This document shows, piece after piece, positions 1 to 4,926 of a stretch of 13,390 nucleotides of DNA. The stretch lies in the NCBI GenBank assembly GCA_002368795.1, contig DFFG01000021.1, positions 25,958 to 39,347 on the forward strand, in the 5' to 3' direction. How positions within the stretch are numbered: the stretch's first letter is position 1; each line of letters begins with the position of its first letter. Source of the stretch: Eubacterium sp. UBA3782 (lineage in GTDB: Bacteria > Bacillota > Clostridia > Lachnospirales > Lachnospiraceae). The notes beneath the pieces were generated by a model. That model ran no database searches. It was not told the origin of the DNA and saw only the letters and a list, made by a program, of their open reading frames with translations. The position numbers were made by a program, and so were the translations under genes.

Positions 1-863
1 AGCAGAAGCCCTTCCGCCGCGAAGTAATGCGCACCTATGGTGCATCCGTCACTCCGTCCCCGTCCATGACGACTGAGGCCGGCAGAAAGATCCTGGCCGA
101 GCATCCGGGTACCACAGGAAGTCTGGGCTGCGCGATCTCTGAGGCCGTCGAGGATGCTGTATCCCGCGAGGGCTACCGCTATGTGCTTGGCTCCGTGCTC
201 AACCAGGTCCTGCTGCACCAGTCCGTCATCGGCATGGAGACCATGGCAGCGCTGGACAAATATGGCATCGAGCCGGATATGATCATCGGCTGTGCAGGCG
301 GCGGATCCAACCTTGGAGGCCTGATCTCCCCGTTCATGGGCAAGAAACTGCGCGGAGAGGCAGATTATGATATCGTGGCCGTCGAGCCGGCCAGCTGCCC
401 GAGCCTCACCCGCGGCAAATATGCCTACGACTTCTGCGATACCGGAAAGATCTGTCCGCTGGCCAAGATGTACACCCTGGGAAGCGGCTTCATTCCTTCT
501 CCGAACCACGCCGGAGGCCTTCGCTATCACGGCATGAGCCCGATCCTCTCCGAGCTGTACGATCAGGGCATGATGCGCGCCATCAGCGTAGAGCAGACAG
601 CCGTCTTCGAGGCAGCCGAGATGTTCGCCCGGGTCGAGGGCATCCTTCCCGCACCGGAAAGCTCCCACGCGATCCGCGCCGCCATCGACGAGGCGCTTCG
701 CTGCAAGGAGACCGGCGAGGAAAAGACGATTGTCTTTGGCCTGACCGGCACCGGATACTTCGACATGGTCGCCTACGAGAAATACAACGACGGTCAGATG
801 ACCGATTACATCCCCACCGACGAAGATCTGAAGCCCGGCTTCGACAGCCTGCCGAAGATCTGA
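1..863 (+). CDS. trpB: TrpB2-like tryptophan synthase beta chain (PLP enzyme), 5' end missing
   Basis: The reading frame is already open at base 3 (QKPFRREV precedes the first Met at 27), so this is the C-terminal ~287 residues of a longer protein. TrpB condenses indole with serine to make tryptophan, using PLP in the cytoplasm. Visible hallmarks are the PLP-phosphate loop GCAGGGSNLGG, the SVLNQVLLHQSVIG segment, the EPASCPSLTRGKYAYDF block, HAGGLRYHGMSP and EGILPAPESSHAI. All of these are typical of the TrpB2 subfamily rather than the TrpA-partnered TrpB1. The PLP-binding lysine would lie upstream of the window. The late segment reads LTGTGYFD where TrpB2 proteins usually have LSGHGHFD, a mild divergence. 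No trpA is seen, which is common for TrpB2. The gene ends in tandem stops (TGA TAA), 26 bases before a structured element that probably terminates it. Confidence 0.9.
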   Translation, partial: QKPFRREVMRTYGASVTPSPSMTTEAGRKILAEHPGTTGSLGCAISEAVEDAVSREGYRYVLGSVLNQVLLHQSVIGMETMAALDKYGIEPDMIIGCAGGGSNLGGLISPFMGKKLRGEADYDIVAVEPASCPSLTRGKYAYDFCDTGKICPLAKMYTLGSGFIPSPNHAGGLRYHGMSPILSELYDQGMMRAISVEQTAVFEAAEMFARVEGILPAPESSHAIRAAIDEALRCKETGEEKTIVFGLTGTGYFDMVAYEKYNDGQMTDYIPTDEDLKPGFDSLPKI

Positions 864-888
864 TAAAACCGCAGCGGACTGCACTTTG

Positions 889-1064
889 AAGGGGCTGCTG
901 CATTAAGCAAAAGTCGTGCATAAACATTCTGAAGGGAACTGACCTCAGCTGGCACTTGGAGGAATCATTCGATTCCGACTTAGTGCCATTGCGCGAGGAC
1001 AGAGCGAGAGCGTTTCCCGAAAGAATGCTTATGCACGAATTGTTTAATGCGGCAGTCCCTTTTT
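889..1064 (+). ncRNA. Structured 3'-UTR element, copy 1 (long rod-like RNA ending in a terminator-like T-run)
   Basis: The ends pair over 16 bp (891-906 with 1044-1059, a few G-T pairs), flanked by AA/TT. Nested inside is a second helix (915-930 with 1022-1037, 15 of 16 paired), then a GGGAA/TTCCC helix (934-938 with 1014-1018). The apical hairpin has GGCACT (951-956) pairing with AGTGCC (982-987), and GGAATC (961-966) with GATTCC (971-976). The strand GAGGACAGAGCG (995-1006) stays unpaired in my fold and is identical in copy 2. A T-run at 1060-1064 directly follows the basal helix. The element has no ORF and lies just after the trpB stop in the same orientation. I do not recognise a named RNA family. 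It may be a terminator or 3' stability element, an excised small RNA, or a dispersed non-coding repeat. Confidence 0.7.
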
Positions 1065-1153
1065 ATGTGTTAGACCCGCAGATGCACAAAAAGCCTGCAG
1101 GTGCCGGCAAGGAATACTTGTAGGGCACATACATAGGTTTCCCTCTTTTCAAA

Positions 1154-1225
1154 GCTTATAATAAATCTATAAGCATGCAGCAGACCGGCAAGTGCGGAAT
1201 GCCGGGTATAAAGAAGGAGGAAATT
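1154..1225 (+). promoter_or_regulatory. Probable promoter with dyad over the -10 box, plus leader
   Basis: A perfect TATAAT (1157-1162) sits in an AT-rich patch 64 bases before the UroD-family start. No good -35 hexamer is visible at the usual distance, so the promoter may depend on an activator. The -10 lies inside a perfect 7+7 dyad, GCTTATA-N7-TATAAGC (1154-1174), placed as an operator would be. Downstream, CCGGCA (1185-1190) can pair with TGCCGG (1200-1205) just ahead of the ribosome binding site AAGGAGG (1214-1220). Assignment rests on sequence pattern only. Confidence 0.4.
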
Positions 1226-2212
1226 ATGTTAACGATCAAACAGAATCTGAAAGAAGTTATGACTGGCGGAAATCCGGATCGGTTTGTCAATCAGTATGAG
1301 TACATGGGAATCGTCTATGATCCGATCATGATGCAGTTCCCGATGCCGACATACGGCGGACCCGCTGTACAGAACGGCTGGGGCGTCTGGAATCAGTGGC
1401 CGGAAGGCACACCGGGCCCCTTCCCGGTACATACACCGGACAAGATCGTTGTCAAGGATATCACTCACTGGCAGGATTACGTTCATGCACCGAACGTAAA
1501 GCTTCCGGATGAGGCATGGGGTCCCTCCATCGAGATGGCTTCCAAGGTCGATCAGAACGAGCAGTATGTCACCTGCTTTGTCGCACCGGGCCTGTTTGAG
1601 ATGACCCATCATCTCTGCGAGATCCAGAACGCTCTGATGAACTTCTATGAGGAGCCGGAAGCAGTTGCAGACCTGATCAAATATCTGGAAGAGTATGAGC
1701 TGCGGTATGCTGAGGAGCTTTGCTCGCATCTCCATCCGACCGCCATCTTCCATCATGATGACTGGGGCAGCCAGCGGTCCACCTTCATCTCCGTCCCGAT
1801 GTTCGAAGAGTTCTACATGGACAGCTACAAGCGGATCTACAAATACTATCATGATCACGGCGTAGAGCTGATCATCCATCATTCCGATTCTTATGCAGCA
1901 ACGCTGGTACCGGATATGATCGAGATGGGCATCAACATCTGGCAGGGTGTCATGACCAGCAACAAGATCGACGAGCTGATCGCAAAATACGGCCCGCAGA
2001 TCACGTTCATGGGCGGAATCGATTCCGCAGCTGTCGACCATCCGGGCTGGACCCGTCAGGAAGTTCATGATGAAGTCCGCAGAGCCTGCAAGGAGTACGG
2101 CAAGCATTACTTCATCCCGAACGCCAGCCAGGGTCTTCCGATGTCCACCTTCCCGGGCGTCTACGAGGCACTGACCGAAGAGATCGATGCAGCCAGCAAA
2201 GAAATGTTCTAA
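1226..2212 (+). CDS. UroD/MtaA-like methyltransferase-fold protein with atypical HHSDS metal site
   Basis: This 328-residue protein belongs to the uroporphyrinogen decarboxylase fold family. Besides true UroD it includes the MtaA/MtbA/CmuA enzymes, which move methyl groups between corrinoid proteins and thiols. Family-like features are the N-terminal region with a DPIMMQFPMPTYGG segment, the HDDWGSQRSTFISVPMF block (the DD..QR.PFIS motif of relatives) and a C-terminal MGGIDS segment. Where MtaA-type enzymes carry His-x-Cys zinc ligands, this protein has H218-H219-S220-D221-S222, and no Cys at the later ligand position (FIPNASQG). It may therefore bind metal differently or have another substrate. 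I chose ATG 1226, preceded by AAGGAGG, over the in-frame ATG at 1175, which has no such site. No corrinoid protein gene is adjacent. The true reaction is unknown. Confidence 0.82.
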   Translation: MLTIKQNLKEVMTGGNPDRFVNQYEYMGIVYDPIMMQFPMPTYGGPAVQNGWGVWNQWPEGTPGPFPVHTPDKIVVKDITHWQDYVHAPNVKLPDEAWGPSIEMASKVDQNEQYVTCFVAPGLFEMTHHLCEIQNALMNFYEEPEAVADLIKYLEEYELRYAEELCSHLHPTAIFHHDDWGSQRSTFISVPMFEEFYMDSYKRIYKYYHDHGVELIIHHSDSYAATLVPDMIEMGINIWQGVMTSNKIDELIAKYGPQITFMGGIDSAAVDHPGWTRQEVHDEVRRACKEYGKHYFIPNASQGLPMSTFPGVYEALTEEIDAASKEMF

Positions 2213-2247
2213 AAATGAAGGACGCAGTCTTGCGTCTTACCACAGAG

Positions 2248-2426
2248 AAGGGGTTGTCGCATTAAGAAAAAATCGTGAATAAACATTCTGGAGGGAACAG
2301 CCCTCAGCCGGTACTTGGAGGAATGGAACATTCCGACTTAGTACCGCTGCGTGAGGACAGAGCGCGAGCGCTTCCCGCAAGAATATTTATGCACGCTTTG
2401 TTTGATGCGACAGCCCCTTTCTTTTT
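2248..2426 (+). ncRNA. Structured 3'-UTR element, copy 2
   Basis: A second copy of the 889-1064 element begins 36 bases after the UroD-family stop, again in the orientation of the upstream gene. The basal helix (2250-2265 with about 2402-2417), the inner helix (2274-2289 with 2380-2395) and the apical hairpin (GGTACT 2310-2315 with AGTACC 2340-2345; GGAATG 2320-2325 with CATTCC 2329-2334) are all preserved. Compared with copy 1, C-G becomes T-A in the apical stem and C-G becomes G-C in the tip stem. T-G also becomes C-G and C-G becomes T-A in the basal helix. Both strands changing together indicates that the RNA or DNA fold is selected. The basal helix is followed by CTTTCTTTTT, a terminator-like tail. 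A small extra hairpin (GACGCA/TGCGTC, 2221-2236) precedes it. Confidence 0.72.
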
Positions 2427-2488
2427 GGGACATTAGAGGATCCTTTGACAAACCGGGTTGACAGAATCACTTAGCCAAGACATGACAC

Positions 2489-2565
2489 GACCCCGGAAGA
2501 CATGAAAGCAAACATTCTGCAGGCATGATAAGGCTGAAGCCGTTTGCGTAATGCCTTCCGGGGTC
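2489..2565. other. 77-bp palindromic structured element in the convergent intergenic region
   Basis: GACCCCGGAAG (2489-2499) pairs perfectly with CTTCCGGGGTC (2555-2565). Continuing inward, CAT pairs with ATG, and GCAAAC (2508-2513) pairs with GTTTGC (2542-2547), separated by small internal loops. The tip contains GGCT-GA-AGCC (2532-2541). It lies just past the end of the minus-strand UroD operon, so it may be that operon's 3' structure. No T-run follows on either strand, so it is not a textbook intrinsic terminator. The remaining gap (2427-2591) shows two TTGACA hexamers (2445 and 2458) without matching -10 boxes, and no ORF. Confidence 0.55.
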
Positions 2566-2591
2566 ATATGCTGTCTGTCCTAAAATTCTCT

Positions 2592-3569
2592 TTAGAAGAA
2601 TTTTTTGGAATATTCTTTGAACCGCTCAAAGACGATGCCGTTCTTTCTGGCCACCTCCGGATCGCCGATGGCGCCCATGACACCGCCGGCAAAGCCAAAG
2701 CCGCCAAGAGGCAGGTAGGTATCGCACCATTCATCCACAGCGTCGATCAGCTCCTGATCGGTCACATCGCCGCGGGCGATCGGTCCGGAGGAATCCCATC
2801 CGCCGATGATGGCGAAGTCCTTGCCGTATTTGTTGTGGACGGCGATCAGATCGTTCATGACCTGGGCAGGATCCCAGGCGGTGATGCCGGCTTCGACCCA
2901 ATCCTCGATCAGATCCATGCACTCACCGCAGCAGTGGATCTCCACCGGGATCCCGTTGTCGATAAAGACGCGGGCGTACTTTTTGATGGAGGGCATAAAG
3001 ATCTCGTCATAGGCAGCCTTGGAAATGAAGGGCGCCCTCTGGGTGCAGACATCATCCGGAAGCCACATCATGTCCGGCTTGTAATACTCGACCATCTTTT
3101 TTGCGACCTCGCAGTAGAAGTCGGTAATGTACTCGGTCAGAGCCTTTACCTCCTCGGGCTCCTCATAGATCGCACACAGGCCTTCGGTAAAGCCCATGAA
3201 GTTGATGAAGGCCTGGAAGAAGCCGGGAATAAAGTTGGCGCAGACCGGAACATTTTCACGGTCGATGTGTGCCATATCCTTCTTGGCCATCTCCTCCCAG
3301 TCAAGACCGGAGATATCCGGATTCTTGATGACATCATGCCACTTTGTCACATCATCCAGAATGAACTTGCCCGGTACAGGGATAAAGCCGCCGTTGGATT
3401 CCGGGGAGACGACATACTCGACGCCGTAGAAATCAAAGCCGGACATATCAGGGTTGCGGTCCTTGTACAGGTAGGAGGGACCGACCATGCCCATCAGGTT
3501 CATGGTGGGAGCAAAAGCAACGTCCTTTCCTGTGATAAACCGGATATAGTTTTCTTTTTCTGTGATCAT
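2592..3569 (-). CDS. UroD/MtaA-like corrinoid or cobamide methyltransferase-family protein
   Basis: A 325-residue UroD-fold protein, most like the MtaA-type methyltransferases found near corrinoid-dependent demethylases. It has the N-terminal EKENYIRFITGK start typical of the group, the LPDDVCTQRAPFIS block, and a clear metal-site motif H212-C213-C214-G215-E216-C217 followed by MDLIEDWVEAGITAWDP. The GGWDSSG segment and the glycine-rich GGFGFAGG near the end are also family features. Unlike its neighbour at 3621-4682 it has Ala, not Cys, in that last segment, so a third thiolate ligand may be missing. Start ATG at 3569 is preceded by AAAGAAAGGA at somewhat long spacing. It is the second gene of a two-gene operon, 51 bp after the first. 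Likely cytosolic. Whether it demethylates a cofactor or acts on a tetrapyrrole cannot be told from sequence. Confidence 0.85.
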   Translation of the reverse strand: MITEKENYIRFITGKDVAFAPTMNLMGMVGPSYLYKDRNPDMSGFDFYGVEYVVSPESNGGFIPVPGKFILDDVTKWHDVIKNPDISGLDWEEMAKKDMAHIDRENVPVCANFIPGFFQAFINFMGFTEGLCAIYEEPEEVKALTEYITDFYCEVAKKMVEYYKPDMMWLPDDVCTQRAPFISKAAYDEIFMPSIKKYARVFIDNGIPVEIHCCGECMDLIEDWVEAGITAWDPAQVMNDLIAVHNKYGKDFAIIGGWDSSGPIARGDVTDQELIDAVDEWCDTYLPLGGFGFAGGVMGAIGDPEVARKNGIVFERFKEYSKKFF

Positions 3570-3620
3570 TTTCCATTTTCCTTTCTTTGCTCTTTTATAT
3601 GTCGTCTGGCATGGGCTTGT

Positions 3621-4682
3621 TTAGAGGATAGCCATGATCTCCGGGCCGTATCCGTAGAAGGCATCGCCATAGCGGTTGACCTCTTCAAAGAGGACCATGT
3701 TCCGGCGCATCATTTCCATATCGCCCTCGGCAGCCAGATAACCGCCGCACCATCCAAAGCCGCCGCCCTTGGCGAAGCGGTCCATGGTATCGCGGACGGA
3801 CTGGCGGATCTCGTCGTCGGTCACATCCGGCTCAATGAGCCGTCCTCTGGCATCCCATCCGCCGCAGATGGCCAGCTTGTTGCCGTATTTTGCCTTGACC
3901 GCATCCAGATCGTTGGAGAGCTGGGCGGGATTCCACTGGTTGACGCCGATGGAGATCCAGTCATCGATCAGATCCATGCACTGGCCGCAGCAGTGCATCG
4001 TGATGGGCAGGCCTCTGTCACGGGCAAATTTTGCTTCTCTGTCATGGAAGGGCAGGAACATCTCGCGGTACATGGCCTCGGACATGAACGGGGACCGCCA
4101 GGTCGCCACATCATCCGCCAGACCCAGAACATCCGGCTTCAGAATATCGATGATATTGGCCTCGACCTCGGTATAGAAGTCACAGATGTAGGTCATCAGC
4201 GCAATGACCTCGTCCGGATCCTCGGACATGGCCATCAGGGCATTCTCAAATCCCATAAAGCCGACAAGATCCTGGAAATAGCCCGAATGCATGTTGTACT
4301 CGATGCAGGAATTCTCCCGGCGGAAGCCGGTGGCATACAGGGCATCCAGCCCTTTCTTTACCTGATCCTCCCAGTCGATGCCGGAAATATCCGGAGCCTT
4401 GATGTAGTCACGCCAGTCGGAGATGTCTTCAAACATGAAGTTGCCAGGCTCGGGAAGCAGTGCCTGCATGGTGGAGGCAGAGCCGACGTAATTGACGCCC
4501 CAGACGTCCTTTCCTCCGCCAGGCTGCTTCCGGAAGTCACCGATAAACGGCGGCTGGAAGATCGCGCTGGTGCAGGGACGCGGGCCGGGCATCTGGCCGA
4601 AGGAATAGGTGGGGATCCAGTAGGGTTGTTCGCCGCGAAGCAGCATCAGATAGTTTTCTTTTTCTGTAATTTTCAGTGCCAT
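3621..4682 (-). CDS. UroD/MtaA-like methyltransferase-family protein, first gene of the minus-strand operon
   Basis: A 353-residue paralogue of the gene at 2592-3569: ITEKENYLMLLRGEQPYWIPT at the N-terminus, LADDVATWRSPFMSEAMY in the middle, then the metal motif H230-C231-C232-G-Q-C235 followed by MDLIDDWISIGVNQWNPAQ, GGWDARG and the glycine-rich GGGFGWCGGYLAAEGD. The Cys in that last segment is in the region where MtaA-type enzymes hold their third zinc ligand, so of the three paralogues here this one has the most complete site. The start is set by an excellent AAAGGAGGT (4688-4696 on the complement). The pair shares one transcript by spacing and converges with the + strand UroD gene. The leader contains a 7-bp hairpin. 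Enzyme role in corrinoid methyl transfer is a family-based inference. Confidence 0.86.
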   Translation of the reverse strand: MALKITEKENYLMLLRGEQPYWIPTYSFGQMPGPRPCTSAIFQPPFIGDFRKQPGGGKDVWGVNYVGSASTMQALLPEPGNFMFEDISDWRDYIKAPDISGIDWEDQVKKGLDALYATGFRRENSCIEYNMHSGYFQDLVGFMGFENALMAMSEDPDEVIALMTYICDFYTEVEANIIDILKPDVLGLADDVATWRSPFMSEAMYREMFLPFHDREAKFARDRGLPITMHCCGQCMDLIDDWISIGVNQWNPAQLSNDLDAVKAKYGNKLAICGGWDARGRLIEPDVTDDEIRQSVRDTMDRFAKGGGFGWCGGYLAAEGDMEMMRRNMVLFEEVNRYGDAFYGYGPEIMAIL

Positions 4683-4926
4683 AGAGACCTCCTTTCACCA
4701 GACTGCGAGTCTCTTTTCCGCAGAGAGACTTTTGCAGCAGCACAGTATTGTTCTATATTAATTTTAGAAAAGCAGGCAGGCGATTGCATGGGCACAGGCC
4801 TACAGTTTTTTTTCTTCCAGCCCGGTGCTTTTTGTGCAGAAAATGTCAGATAGCTTCCGATAAACAGGCGCTTTGTGTTACACTGACAGATAAAGGAGCA
4901 GTATTGCTTAGAAAGGGAGACGGCAG
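4683..4926. promoter_or_regulatory. Divergent intergenic region between the UroD operon and the deaminase-SLOG gene
   Basis: This 244-bp region must drive both directions. An AT-rich block at 4747-4770 probably holds the minus-strand promoter (TAATAT and AATACT are possible -10 boxes), but no convincing -35 is present. AGTCTCT (4708-4714) pairs with AGAGACT (4724-4730) within the UroD operon leader. Toward the deaminase gene there is an inverted repeat TGTCAG (4844-4849) / CTGACA (4883-4888), and its ribosome binding site GAAAGGGAG (4911-4919). No clear + promoter is recognised. Confidence 0.35.

Noticed and set aside
889..1064. 6S RNA or transposon end as explanation for the repeated element
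   Set aside because: 6S RNA is normally not found as tandem-gene 3' UTR copies, and neither copy has an adjacent transposase gene or evident target duplication. A non-autonomous mobile origin cannot be fully excluded.
1175..1225. Upstream in-frame ATG for the first UroD-family gene (17 extra residues)
   Set aside because: It overlaps the promoter dyad, has no ribosome binding site, and the ATG at 1226 has AAGGAGG at ideal spacing and starts like its family.
2489..2565. Cobalamin riboswitch near corrinoid-type genes
   Set aside because: The element is at the 3' end of the genes rather than in a 5' leader, is too short, and no B12-box sequence is visible.
2544..4853. 769-codon open frame on the + strand
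   Set aside because: It runs antisense through two well-supported UroD-family genes and their spacer, shows internal near-repeats only because those genes are paralogues, and lacks recognisable motifs.
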